In this document: positions 47,704-56,123 of the stretch, piece after piece
Layout of the letters: the number at the start of each line of letters is the position of its first letter
Position numbering within the stretch: the first letter of the stretch is position 1
NCBI GenBank assembly: GCA_021785695.1
Contig: JAJYEQ010000003.1
Location: forward strand, 58,790-122,789
DNA: 64,000 nt
Origin: Actinomycetes bacterium
GTDB lineage: Bacteria > Actinomycetota > Acidimicrobiia > Acidimicrobiales > RAAP-2
Reading direction: 5' to 3'
Notes under the pieces: generated by a model
What the model was told of the DNA's origin: nothing
Database searches by the model: none
What the model saw: the letters and a program-made list of their open reading frames with translations, nothing else
Made by a program: the position numbers and the translations under genes

Positions 47704-48923
47704 CGCGCTGGCGCTTTGCCGTTAGCACCGATCGGGGTCTGGTGCGCGCGACCAACGAGGACGCCCTGCACGCCGACGCGACCATCGCGGTGGTGGCCGA
47801 CGGCATGGGGGGGCACGCGGCGGGCGAGGTCGCCTCGGCCCTGGCCGTCGCGACGCTGGTGCCCGCGTTCCACGCCGACGAGACCATAGAGGGACTGGTA
47901 CGGGCGGTCCAGGCGGCCAACGCTGCGGTGCACGCCGATGCCGCTGCTGACCCCGACCACGCCGGGATGGGGACCACCGCGATCATCCTGGCGCTGACCG
48001 CAGAGGGCTCGGGCCGTGTCGTCCCCACCGTCTGCAACGTCGGGGACTCGCGGGCCTACCAGCTCCGTGACGGGGCCTTGCGCCTGCTCAGTCGCGACCA
48101 CAGCGTGGTCGAGGAGTGGGTGCGCATGGGCCGGCTGACGGCCGAGGAGGCGGCCGTGCACCCCCGCCGCCACCAGCTGACCCGCGTCTTGGGGGTGGGT
48201 CCCGTCGTCGAGGTCGACGTGGACTCGATCGCGGTCCAGGCCGGTGACCGGGTGCTGCTGTGTAGTGACGGGCTGACCAACGAGCTCGACGCGAATCGCC
48301 TGGCCAGCCTGGCCAGCCCCCCCATGCCGTTGGAGGATGCGGCGGAGTTGCTGGTCAGCGCAGCGCGGGAGGCCGGGGGACACGACAACATCTCGGTTGT
48401 CCTCCTCGAGTTCGACGAGGTCGAGGAGGCCGTCCAGCCGGTGCACCGCACCGTGGCGACGGCCCCGGGCGTCGAGTCCCGGCCCCGCGCCCACACGCGC
48501 CGCCGGCCGCGCCGCGTCACCTGGCGCGCCGCCGCCGCCGTGGTGCTCTTCGCCGCCGTGGTCGCGGGGGCGGTCGGCGTCCTGCGGTGGTACGCGTACT
48601 CGAACTACTACCTGGCTGGCGACCAGGGCCTCATCACCGTGTACCGCGGCCAGCCCGCGGGGGTCCTGTGGTACCACCCGCGACGGATCCTGTCGACGAC
48701 GTATCCGGTCGCGCACCTGCGGCCCGTTGACCGGCGCGCCCTCGCCACCACGATCGCGGAGCCCTCCCTCGAGGCCGCGCTGAACTACGCGACCTACCTG
48801 AATCACGCCTGGCACCTGGCCCGCCAGTCCCTGGCCGCGTCCACGACCACCACCACGACGACCACCACGACTACGGTGGCGCCCACGACGACGACGACCG
48901 CACGACACGGCGCGGGGGGCTGA
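47700..48923 (+). CDS. pstP: PP2C-type serine/threonine phosphatase PstP
   Basis: 407 residues. The PP2C catalytic domain (residues ~4-240) has STDRGLVRATNEDAL, VVADGMGGHAAGEVAS, CNVGDSRAYQLRDG, LLCSDGLTNELD and AGGHDNISVVLLEF with all metal-binding Asp residues. A basic stretch precedes one membrane helix (AAAAVVLFAAVVAGAVGVLRWYAY, ~272-295), an extracellular domain of ~80 residues and a C-terminal poly-Thr tail (11 Thr, VAP, 5 Thr). PstP reverses PknB phosphorylation. GTG start overlaps the fhaB stop. The usual next gene, rodA, is absent. Confidence 0.94.
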   Translation: MTRWRFAVSTDRGLVRATNEDALHADATIAVVADGMGGHAAGEVASALAVATLVPAFHADETIEGLVRAVQAANAAVHADAAADPDHAGMGTTAIILALTAEGSGRVVPTVCNVGDSRAYQLRDGALRLLSRDHSVVEEWVRMGRLTAEEAAVHPRRHQLTRVLGVGPVVEVDVDSIAVQAGDRVLLCSDGLTNELDANRLASLASPPMPLEDAAELLVSAAREAGGHDNISVVLLEFDEVEEAVQPVHRTVATAPGVESRPRAHTRRRPRRVTWRAAAAVVLFAAVVAGAVGVLRWYAYSNYYLAGDQGLITVYRGQPAGVLWYHPRRILSTTYPVAHLRPVDRRALATTIAEPSLEAALNYATYLNHAWHLARQSLAASTTTTTTTTTTTVAPTTTTTARHGAGG

Positions 48924-48926
48924 GGC

Positions 48927-50426
48927 GTGGCCCGCCGACTCCAGGTCCTGGCCATCGGCCTGCTCGTCCTGTTCGCGATCCTGGCCGCCCAGGCGGTCAA
49001 TGTCCAGTACGTGCGGGCCCCGGGACTCGACGCCTCGCCGATAAACCCGCGCAACACCGAGGCCGGGCTGCAGTACCCGCGCGGGGAGATCGTGGCCGCG
49101 GACGGCTCGATCCTGGCCGAGTCGGTGCCCGCGACGACGGGCTACTACCGCTGGCGCCGGGTCTACCCCGACGGAGCCCTCACCTCGGGGCTGGTCGGCT
49201 TCGCCTCGCCGTCCTACGGCACGTGGGCCCTGGAGGCCGAGTACGACCAGTACCTGATCGCCCACGCCCAGCCCGCCCGCACCCTGGCCCAAGTGCTGGC
49301 CCCGACCAAGGCGGCGGACTCGGTGACGATCACGCTGCAGCCCCAGCTCCAGCGGGTGGCCGCGCGGGCACTGGCGGGCCGCAACGGGGCCGCGGTCGTG
49401 CTCGATCCGCGCAGCGGCGCGGTCCTGGCCATGTACTCCAACCCGACGTACAACCCGAGCCCCCTGACCTCGTCCTCCTTCGTCGTGGCCGAGCGCGCGT
49501 GGAAGAAGGACGTGACCAACAACGCCGCCGGATTCCCGCCGCTCGGACTTCTGGCGACCCAGCAGACGTTCCCGCCGGGGTCGACCTTCAAGATCGTGAC
49601 CACGTCGGCGGTCCTGGTCCACAAGCCCAGCCTGTTCCACGTCAGCTTCCCCGTGGTGGCGACGATCCACCTGCCCAACTCGAACAAGACGCTGTCCAAC
49701 TACGCCTTCATCCCCTGCGGCGGCACGATCGTCCAGATGCTGCCCCCGTCGTGCGACCAGGGCTACGCCCGGATCGGCCTGGACCTCGGCGGTGCCGCCC
49801 TGACGTCGACGGCGGAGTCCTACGGATTCAACAGCATCCCGCCCCTGGACCTTCCTGGCGTCCAGGCCAGCTCGTTCCCCTCGGCGGCGTCGTTCACCTA
49901 CAACGTGCCGGGTCTGGCCTACTCGGCCATCGGGCAGCAGAACGTCCGGGCCACCGCCTTGCAGATGGCGCTCGTCGCCGCGGCCGTGGCCAACGGGGGT
50001 CAGATGATGGCGCCGCACCTGCTCTCCTACATCAGCGCGCCCGACGGGTCGACCGTCAAGCGCTACCAGGACTGGGTGTGGCGCCACCCGCTGACGGCCA
50101 CGCAGGCGGCGGTCATCGTCCCGCTGATGCAGGACGTTGCCAAGTACGGGACGGCGGGCGGGATCTTCCCGCCCTGGGCCGACGTGGCCGCCAAGACGGG
50201 GACGTCCCAGGTGGGCAACGCCGTGCAGAACACCGACGACTGGATGATCGCCTTCGCGCCCGCCACCAACCCGACGGTGGCCGTGGCGGTGACGCTGCCC
50301 TACCAGGTGACCTCGGCGACCGGGGCCTCGATCGCGGGGCCGATCGTCAAGTGCCTCATCGAGGGCGCGCTGTCGCTCCAAGCCGGTCGCCCCGCCTCAG
50401 GAACGGCGACGACGTGTCCCTCGTGA
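48927..50426 (+). CDS. pbpA: Class B penicillin-binding protein PbpA
   Basis: 499 residues, GTG start three nt after pstP. One N-terminal membrane helix (LQVLAIGLLVLFAILAAQAVNV), a dimerisation domain (PRGEIVAADGSILAESV) and a transpeptidase domain with SxxK at S219-TFK222 (PPGSTFKIVT) and KTG at 423-425 (AAKTGTSQ). The second motif reads S275-C-D277 where the family normally has SxN. PbpA crosslinks peptidoglycan at the septum or sidewall in mycobacteria. The Ser and Lys catalytic residues are intact, so it should be active. Confidence 0.93.
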   Translation: MARRLQVLAIGLLVLFAILAAQAVNVQYVRAPGLDASPINPRNTEAGLQYPRGEIVAADGSILAESVPATTGYYRWRRVYPDGALTSGLVGFASPSYGTWALEAEYDQYLIAHAQPARTLAQVLAPTKAADSVTITLQPQLQRVAARALAGRNGAAVVLDPRSGAVLAMYSNPTYNPSPLTSSSFVVAERAWKKDVTNNAAGFPPLGLLATQQTFPPGSTFKIVTTSAVLVHKPSLFHVSFPVVATIHLPNSNKTLSNYAFIPCGGTIVQMLPPSCDQGYARIGLDLGGAALTSTAESYGFNSIPPLDLPGVQASSFPSAASFTYNVPGLAYSAIGQQNVRATALQMALVAAAVANGGQMMAPHLLSYISAPDGSTVKRYQDWVWRHPLTATQAAVIVPLMQDVAKYGTAGGIFPPWADVAAKTGTSQVGNAVQNTDDWMIAFAPATNPTVAVAVTLPYQVTSATGASIAGPIVKCLIEGALSLQAGRPASGTATTCPS

Positions 50427-50452
50427 CAGGTCGCTGTCGCGGCGCCACGGCG

Positions 50453-50458
50453 TAGGCT
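50453..50458 (+). promoter_or_regulatory. Candidate internal -10 box of pknB
   Basis: TAGGCT, 9 nt before the ATG at 50468, in the 41-nt gap after pbpA. Confidence 0.35.
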
Positions 50459-50467
50459 GGGGCCGAT

Positions 50468-52369
50468 ATGGAGGCAGTGACCGAGCAGCGCGTGTACTCC
50501 AATCGCTATCAGGTGACGCACCTGATCGCCCGCGGCGGGATGGCGCTCGTCTATCGTGCCCAGGACCTCCTGCTCAATCGGGCTGTCGCCTTGAAGATCC
50601 TCTACCCCGAGCTCTCGCTCGACGCCTCCTTCGTGGAGCGCTTCCGCCGTGAGGCCCAGGCCGCCGCCAACCTGTCGCACCCCAACATCGTCCCGGTCTT
50701 CGACTGGGGTCAAGACGGTGACACCTACTTCATCGTCATGGAGCTCGTCGAGGGCACCTCGCTGGCCGAGATGCTGCGGCGCTCGCACCAGCTGACCCCG
50801 TCGCGCGCCGCCCAGATCACCGCGCAGGTCGCCGCGGCGCTGGGCTACGCCCACCGGTCCGGCGTGGTGCACCGTGACATCAAGCCGGGCAACGTCCTCA
50901 TCACGCCCGACGGGCAGGTGAAGGTGACGGACTTCGGCATCGCCCAGGCCGTGGCCAGCGAGGACCACCTGGCCGAGGCCGGCTCGGTGATGGGCACCGC
51001 GACGTACTTCTCGCCCGAGCAGGCCGAGGGGGCCGCGGTCGACGGCCGCTCCGACGTCTACTCCCTCGGCGTCGTGCTCTACGAGTTGCTGGTAGGTCGC
51101 CCACCCTTCGTCGGCGACACGCCCGTCGCCGTCTCGAGCCAGCACGTCCACAGCACGGTGCCGCCGCCCTCGGAGTTCTCCACCACGGTCCCGGGTGACC
51201 TGGAGGCCATCGTGATGGTCGCTCTGGCCAAGTCGCCGGCCGAGCGTTACCAGAGCGCCGACGAACTGCGCGCCGACCTGGTTCGCTTCACCGACGGCCA
51301 GCCCGTGCACGCCGCGGCGCGCGACGGCGCCTACTTCGGCCCCGACGTCACGCGGGCGGTGAGCGCCGTGGCGCCCGCCGAGCGCACCCAGGCCGTGCCC
51401 GTGACCCCGTCGGGTCGCCCCCCCCGCCGCCAGCGCGAGCCCCGCAGCGGCGTCGCCGGACTGGTGATCACCATCATCGTCTTGATCCTGCTGGCCGGGG
51501 GCGGGTTCGCCTACCTGCGCCTGAGTGCCGCCCCGACCACGTTCGGCGTGCCCAACGTCGTGGGCCAGGACGTCACCACGGCGTCGGCCACCCTGATCGC
51601 GGACAACCTGATCGTGGGGACGACCAAGATGATCCACGCCCCCCAGGCCAACGGCACGGTGATCTCGACGATTCCCAAGGCCGGCAAGATGGTCAAGAAG
51701 GGCGCCATCATCACGATGACGATCAGCCAGGGCCCGGCCCCCGTGGCGGTGACGCTGCCCGACGAGACGGGCAAGCAGCTCTCGGTGGCCCTGAACACCC
51801 TCCAGCAGCTCGGGCTCACCGTCAAGGTCAACCAGGTGCAGAGCGCGCCGACGGCCGGGGCCCCCAACACCGTGCTGACGCAGGTTCCCGCCGGCGGGAC
51901 CCCGTCGCACAAGGGCGCCACAGTGACCCTGACGGTCCTGGCCTCGGGCGCGACGTTCCCGCTGCCCAACGTTCAGGGGCAGACGAACCTCCAGGCCGCC
52001 TCGTCGCTCGGCCAGTACGGGCTGTCGGTCAGCGCGACGACGACCTCGGCGTGCTCCAACTCCATCGCCACCGGCTCGGTGGTGCGCACGGTGCCCGCGG
52101 CGGGCCAGATGGTCAGCGCGGGCTCGTCGATCGAGCTGGTGACGTCGTCGGGAGTCTGCCAGGTCGTCGTGCCCAACGTGATCGGCAAGACGGTTCCGGA
52201 GGCCTCGAGCAACCTGGCGAGCCAGGGGCTGGTGCTCGGGCAGATCAGCGACGCGCTGCCCACCGACTGCCTCACGCCGGGAACCTCGGGCGAGATCACC
52301 AGTCAGAACCCCGGCCCGGGGATCATGGCGCCCTTCAACTCCACCGTCGACGTGACCGTCTGCCCGTAG
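50468..52369 (+). CDS. pknB: Serine/threonine protein kinase PknB with PASTA domains
   Basis: 633 residues. Kinase domain ~14-275: LIARGGMALVYRAQDLLLNRAVALKIL (Gly loop and VAIK-type Lys), VVHRDIKPGNVLI (catalytic loop), VTDFGIAQA (DFG), MGTATYFSPEQAEG (activation segment), DVYSLGVVLYELLVGRPPF. A juxtamembrane Pro/Arg-rich stretch and one membrane helix (GLVITIIVLILLAGGGFAYL, ~332-351) lead to four extracellular PASTA domains, the last two with paired cysteines. PASTA domains sense muropeptides or lipid II. The kinase acts on FHA proteins and wall enzymes; its phosphatase is three genes upstream. pknA is absent. Confidence 0.95.
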   Translation: MEAVTEQRVYSNRYQVTHLIARGGMALVYRAQDLLLNRAVALKILYPELSLDASFVERFRREAQAAANLSHPNIVPVFDWGQDGDTYFIVMELVEGTSLAEMLRRSHQLTPSRAAQITAQVAAALGYAHRSGVVHRDIKPGNVLITPDGQVKVTDFGIAQAVASEDHLAEAGSVMGTATYFSPEQAEGAAVDGRSDVYSLGVVLYELLVGRPPFVGDTPVAVSSQHVHSTVPPPSEFSTTVPGDLEAIVMVALAKSPAERYQSADELRADLVRFTDGQPVHAAARDGAYFGPDVTRAVSAVAPAERTQAVPVTPSGRPPRRQREPRSGVAGLVITIIVLILLAGGGFAYLRLSAAPTTFGVPNVVGQDVTTASATLIADNLIVGTTKMIHAPQANGTVISTIPKAGKMVKKGAIITMTISQGPAPVAVTLPDETGKQLSVALNTLQQLGLTVKVNQVQSAPTAGAPNTVLTQVPAGGTPSHKGATVTLTVLASGATFPLPNVQGQTNLQAASSLGQYGLSVSATTTSACSNSIATGSVVRTVPAAGQMVSAGSSIELVTSSGVCQVVVPNVIGKTVPEASSNLASQGLVLGQISDALPTDCLTPGTSGEITSQNPGPGIMAPFNSTVDVTVCP

Positions 52370-52385
52370 GCGCAGCCCGGTTCGC

Positions 52386-52391
52386 TAACAT
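52386..52391 (+). promoter_or_regulatory. Candidate -10 box of crgA
   Basis: TAACAT, 8 nt before the ATG at 52400; leaderless arrangement. Confidence 0.4.
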
Positions 52392-52399
52392 CGACGGCC

Positions 52400-52675
52400 A
52401 TGGCCAATCACGGGGGCAAGCGGCGCACCAGCAAGACGATGGGCCGGTACCAGTCGGCCGACCAGCGGGGTCGCTACACGCCGCCGCGGCCCGCGACGGC
52501 CAGCCACTCGGCCCACTGGTACGGCTGGATGCTGCTGGACATGCTGCTGTTCGGGCTGCTGGTCATCGTCCTGAACTACCTCCAGGTGCTGCCGGGATCG
52601 ACCTCGCCGTGGTACCTGGTGGTCGGACTGGTCTCGCTGTTCGCGGCCTTCTACCTGGCCACGCGCTACCGCTGA
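52400..52675 (+). CDS. crgA: Cell division protein CrgA
   Basis: 91 residues. A basic cytoplasmic N-terminus (MANHGGKRRTSKTMGRYQ...YTPP) is followed by two membrane helices (GWMLLDMLLFGLLVIVLNYL and WYLVVGLVSLFAAFYLATRY) joined by the LPGSTSPWYL loop. The loop and second helix match CrgA, which recruits division proteins such as FtsZ, PBPs and CwsA in actinobacteria and inhibits premature septation in Streptomyces. Position after pknB matches mycobacteria. Its TGA abuts the convergent thiolase stop (TGATCA). Confidence 0.92.
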   Translation: MANHGGKRRTSKTMGRYQSADQRGRYTPPRPATASHSAHWYGWMLLDMLLFGLLVIVLNYLQVLPGSTSPWYLVVGLVSLFAAFYLATRYR

Positions 52676-53851
52676 TCAGCCCAGCCGCTCGATGATGGTG
52701 GCGTTGGCCATCCCGCCGCCCTCGCACATGGTCTGGAGGCCGTAGCGGCCTCCGGTGCGCTCGAGCTCGTTGAGGAGCGTCGCCATGAGCTTGGTGCCCG
52801 AGGCGCCGAGGGGGTGTCCCAGCGCGATGGCCCCGCCATTGACGTTGACCCGGTCGAGGTCCGCGTGGACCTCGCGCTGCCAGGCCAGGACGACGGGCGC
52901 GAAGGCCTCGTTGATCTCCACCAGGTCGATGTCGTCGATCGAGAGGCCCGCGCGGGCCAGCACCTTGGCGGTGGCCGGGATGGGGCCCGTGAGCATGCTG
53001 ACCGGATCCACTCCGGCCAGGGCGAAGGCGTGGAACCGGGCGCGCGGGCGCAAGCCGAGGGACGCGGCCCGCTCCTCGCTCATCACGAGGGCGGCGGACG
53101 CGCCGTCGGTGATCTGGGAGGAGTTGCCCGCCGTGATGCGTCCCCCCTCCACGAACGCGGGACGCAGCGCCGCCAGGGCCTCGAGCGAGGTGTCGGGCCG
53201 GATGCCCTCGTCGACGCGCAAGATCGTCTCGGTGTCGTGCCCCTCGTCGTCACGGATCGCGACGGGAAGGATCTCGTGGTCGAAGCGGCCCTCGGCGGTC
53301 GCGCGCGCCGCGCGCCGGTGGCTCTCGAGGCTGAAGGCGTCGAGCTCCTCACGACTCAGGCCCCACCTCTCGGCGATCATCTCGGCCCCCAGTCCCTGGT
53401 TGCGCAGACCACCCACCGGCTCGTAGCGCGCGTGCACGCGGGGTCCGAAGGGGTTACCGGCGTCGTGACCGATGGACGAGCCCATGGGGACGCGGGTCAT
53501 CACCTCGACGCCGGCGGCCACGACCACGTCGTAGGCGCCGGCCAGCACGCCCTGGGCCGCGAAGTGCAGGGCCTGCTGGCTGGAGCCGCACTGGCGATCC
53601 ACCGTCGTCGCGGGAACGGACTCGGGCCAGCCCGCCGCCAGCACCGCGTTGCGCCCGACGTTGAAGGCCTGCTCGCCGGTCTGGGAGACGCAGCCCATGA
53701 TGACGTCGTCGACCAGGCTGGGGTCCAGGTCGTTGCGCGCGGCCAGAGCGCGCAGCGCCTCGGAGGCCAGGTCGACCGCGTGCCAATTGCGCAGGCCGCC
53801 GTTGCGTCGGCCTCCCGGCGTGCGCACTACATCAACGATGACGGCACCCAT
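52676..53851 (-). CDS. Acetyl-CoA acetyltransferase (thiolase)
   Basis: 391 residues. Thiolase motifs: VDRQCGSSQQALHFAAQGV with the acylated Cys (~87), NSSQITDGASAALVMS, VEINEAFAPVVLAWQRE, NGGAIALGHPLGASGTKLMATLLNELE and the second active-site Cys in TMCEGGGMANATI. The last motif usually reads CxGGGxG; here GGMAN. It exchanges acyl groups with CoA in fatty acid breakdown or acetoacetyl-CoA formation; length fits the degradative FadA-like group. No partner hydratase or dehydrogenase gene is adjacent. It ends flush with crgA. Confidence 0.92.
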   Translation of the reverse strand: MGAVIVDVVRTPGGRRNGGLRNWHAVDLASEALRALAARNDLDPSLVDDVIMGCVSQTGEQAFNVGRNAVLAAGWPESVPATTVDRQCGSSQQALHFAAQGVLAGAYDVVVAAGVEVMTRVPMGSSIGHDAGNPFGPRVHARYEPVGGLRNQGLGAEMIAERWGLSREELDAFSLESHRRAARATAEGRFDHEILPVAIRDDEGHDTETILRVDEGIRPDTSLEALAALRPAFVEGGRITAGNSSQITDGASAALVMSEERAASLGLRPRARFHAFALAGVDPVSMLTGPIPATAKVLARAGLSIDDIDLVEINEAFAPVVLAWQREVHADLDRVNVNGGAIALGHPLGASGTKLMATLLNELERTGGRYGLQTMCEGGGMANATIIERLG

Positions 53852-53894
53852 GATCCTCCCTCTCCCGGTGGACGTCCGTGAGCCTACCCGGCGG

Positions 53895-53900
53895 TAAAGT
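53895..53900 (+). promoter_or_regulatory. Candidate -10 box of the thioesterase gene
   Basis: TAAAGT, 6 nt before the ATG at 53907, in the divergent gap with the thiolase gene. Confidence 0.4.
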
Positions 53901-53906
53901 CAGGCG

Positions 53907-54374
53907 ATGACCGGGCGTGACATGGACCGCTGGCTGGGCGACGGAGGCATGGCCCTCGTGGGAGCGCTGGGGGCGAGCCTGCAGCGTTACGGCGTCGATG
54001 GCGAGGACCTCGGCTGGGTCGAGGGCGAGTTCTCGCCCACGGCCCTGGCCTGCAATCCCCACGGGCTGGTGCAGGCCGGCGTCCACGCCACGGTGCTCGA
54101 CGCGGCCATGAACTTCGCCATCAACGCGGCCCTCGGTGCGGGGGAGCGCGCCGAGGCCACCTTGGAGATCGGGACCGAGCTGCTGCGCGCCGCGCGCCAG
54201 GGCACGTCCTACGTGCTGCGCGGCGACGTCGTGCGCCTGACGCGCCGCATCGCCTTCGCCGAGGCTCGGGTCGTCGACGGGGACGGCCGGCCGATCAGCC
54301 GGGCCACCGCGACGTTCCTGGTGCGCCGGGCCGAGGGCGGGTCAGCCGAGGTGGGTGGCCGGGATCTGGCCTAG
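53907..54374 (+). CDS. PaaI-family hotdog thioesterase
   Basis: 155 residues. The hotdog signature is GLVQAGVHATVLDAAMNFAINAALGAGERAEATLEIGTELLRAARQGTSYVLRGDVVRLTRRIAFAEARVVD, with Val/Ala in place of the usual HGG before the catalytic Asp (VLDAAM). It hydrolyses acyl-CoA thioesters in related enzymes; substrate unknown. A leaderless promoter is likely. The last 33 nt overlap the 3' end of the convergent pirin gene. Confidence 0.85.
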   Translation: MTGRDMDRWLGDGGMALVGALGASLQRYGVDGEDLGWVEGEFSPTALACNPHGLVQAGVHATVLDAAMNFAINAALGAGERAEATLEIGTELLRAARQGTSYVLRGDVVRLTRRIAFAEARVVDGDGRPISRATATFLVRRAEGGSAEVGGRDLA

Positions 54375-55298
54375 ACGCCCGGCCTGGTAGTCGTCGAAGG
54401 CCTGGACGAGCTCGGCCCGCGTGTTCATGACGAAGGGGCCGTAGGCGGCGACCGGCTCACCGATGGGCTGGCCCCCGAGGACCAGCACCTCGAAGGCGGC
54501 GGTACGCGAGTCCTGCTGCTCGTCGGCCGCCATCACCAGGACGTCGCCGTCGCGGTGGACGGCCAGCTGGCTCGCGTGCAGGGGCCGGCGCTCGTCACCG
54601 ACGGTGCCCGAGCCGGCCAGCGCGTACGTCAGGGCGTTGAAGCTCGCGTCCCAGGGCAGCACCAGATGGGCGCCGGGCAGCAAGGTGACGTGCGCCAGGG
54701 CGATCGGCGTGTGGGTCACGCCGGGCCCGACGAAGCCGCCGATCGTCCCGGCCACTACCCGCACGATCACGTCGCCGTCCGGTGAGGTCACCAGGGGCAC
54801 GACCTGCGCCGCGATGTCCTGGTAGCGCGGCGGTGTCATCTTGTCACTGGCCGGCAGGTTGACCCAGAGCTGGATGCCGTGGAACCGGCCGCCGGAGGCG
54901 ACCAGCGACTCGGGCGGCCGCTCGATGTGCAAGATGCCTGCGCCGGCGGTCATCCACTGCGTGGCCCCGTTCTCGATGACGCCGCCCCCGCCGATGGAGT
55001 CCTGGTGCACGAAGATGCCGTCGATCATGTAGGTCACCGTCTCGAAGCCACGGTGGGGGTGCCACGGGGTCCCCTTGGGCTCACCGGGCGCGTAGTCGAC
55101 CTCCCCCATCTGGTCCATGTGCACGAAGGGATCCAGGTCGGCCAGGCTCACGCCAGCGAAGGCGCGATAGACGGGGAACCCCTCGCCCTCGAGGCCCGCA
55201 GGGGCGGTGGTGATCGTGGTGACGCGTCGCGCGCGCTGCGTGGGTCCCGGCGGGGCCAGGCGCGGCAACGTCAGCGGGTCAGCGGTGACGGCAGGCAT
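54342..55298 (-). CDS. Pirin family protein
   Basis: 318 residues, two cupin barrels. The metal site is HPHRGFETVTYMIDG (two His near residues 79-81) plus HQDSIGGGGVIENGATQWMTAGAGILHIERPPE with the third His and Glu. C-terminal barrel: LPWDASFNALTYALAGSGTVGDERRPLHASQLAVHRDGD, ending EPVAAYGPFVMNTRAELVQAFDDYQAGRLGQIP. Pirins bind iron and often act as quercetinases or redox-sensitive regulators; the role here is unknown. TAGCCT lies 6 nt before the ATG. Its 3' end overlaps the thioesterase gene by 33 nt. Confidence 0.93.
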   Translation of the reverse strand: MPAVTADPLTLPRLAPPGPTQRARRVTTITTAPAGLEGEGFPVYRAFAGVSLADLDPFVHMDQMGEVDYAPGEPKGTPWHPHRGFETVTYMIDGIFVHQDSIGGGGVIENGATQWMTAGAGILHIERPPESLVASGGRFHGIQLWVNLPASDKMTPPRYQDIAAQVVPLVTSPDGDVIVRVVAGTIGGFVGPGVTHTPIALAHVTLLPGAHLVLPWDASFNALTYALAGSGTVGDERRPLHASQLAVHRDGDVLVMAADEQQDSRTAAFEVLVLGGQPIGEPVAAYGPFVMNTRAELVQAFDDYQAGRLGQIPATHLG

Positions 55299-55304
55299 GT
55301 CGCC

Positions 55305-55310
55305 AGGCTA
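55305..55310 (-). promoter_or_regulatory. Candidate -10 box of the pirin gene
   Basis: TAGCCT on the minus strand, 6 nt before the ATG at 55298. The remaining gap to 55485 shows nothing I can identify. Confidence 0.4.
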
Positions 55311-55485
55311 CGGGTGGTGGCTCCAGATCCGTGCTCACGAGACCACCGCCAAGCAGCGGGTGCCGCGCGGTCACGGTGGCGTGGCGTGCGGGCGTCCCCT
55401 CCACCTGGTGCGCGAGAGCGAACCCGGTGGTGAGGACGACGGCAAGGGCCGGGGGTGACAGCGCGATCGGACCGGCGTCTCGTCC

Positions 55486-56121
55486 CTAGCGGGGGGGACC
55501 GGCGAGGAAGGGACGCGGGTCGACGGCCACGAACAGCGCCTCGGCCTCGGCGACGAGGGTGTCTCGCGCCGCGACGCGCGCCTGGATCGTGAGCTTGCGG
55601 CCGTCGCGATGGGCCAGCCACGCGCGTGCGGTGACCGGCTGACCCAGGGGAGCCGCCGCCGTGAAGGTCACGTGGAGCCAGGCGGTCAGCGCGAAGACGC
55701 CGTGGTGGGCGAGCACCGTCCCCATGGTCTCGTCGATCACGGTGGCCACGATGCCGCCGTGGGCTCGTCCGGGCGCGCCGGCGAACGCCGGCCCGACGAC
55801 GGCCTCCACGACCGCGGTGTCGCCCTCCAGCCAGAGGCGCGCCCCCAGACCCAGCGGGTTGGTCTCGCCGGCCACGACGGCGTCGCCCGCCAGGTCGGCG
55901 AAGAGGGCCAGCGCGCCGCTCCCGTCCTCGATGGCCGTCGGGGCGTCGCGAGAGGATCTCGGGCGCTGGTGGCGCGGCGGGCTGGCCGTGACGCGCGCGG
56001 CCAGTGTCTCGAGCTCGTCGGCCAGCCACGCGAGATCGCCGTCGGCGACGTCATGGGCAACGACGCCGTGTCCCAGTCGGCGTATCGCGGCGGCCACGCG
56101 GGCTCGCGGCGACGGGGCCAT
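55486..56121 (-). CDS. PaaI-family hotdog thioesterase
   Basis: 211 residues from the ATG at 56121. After an ~80-residue helical N-terminal part (VAAAIRRLGHGVVAHDVADGDLAWLADELETLAARV), the hotdog core reads VVGPAFAGAPGRAHGGIVATVIDETMGTVLAHHG, with the canonical HGG and Asp of PaaI thioesterases, followed by TAWLHVTFTAAAPLGQPVTARAWLAHRDGRKLTIQARVAA. It starts two bases after the aminotransferase stop, so the two genes form an operon. Substrate unknown. Confidence 0.87.
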   Translation of the reverse strand: MAPSPRARVAAAIRRLGHGVVAHDVADGDLAWLADELETLAARVTASPPRHQRPRSSRDAPTAIEDGSGALALFADLAGDAVVAGETNPLGLGARLWLEGDTAVVEAVVGPAFAGAPGRAHGGIVATVIDETMGTVLAHHGVFALTAWLHVTFTAAAPLGQPVTARAWLAHRDGRKLTIQARVAARDTLVAEAEALFVAVDPRPFLAGPPR

Positions 56122-56123
56122 CC

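Noticed and set aside
47529-50381. 950-codon minus-strand frame
   Set aside because: Antisense to pstP and pbpA, rich in Arg/Gly/His/Asp as expected for a GC-rich shadow.
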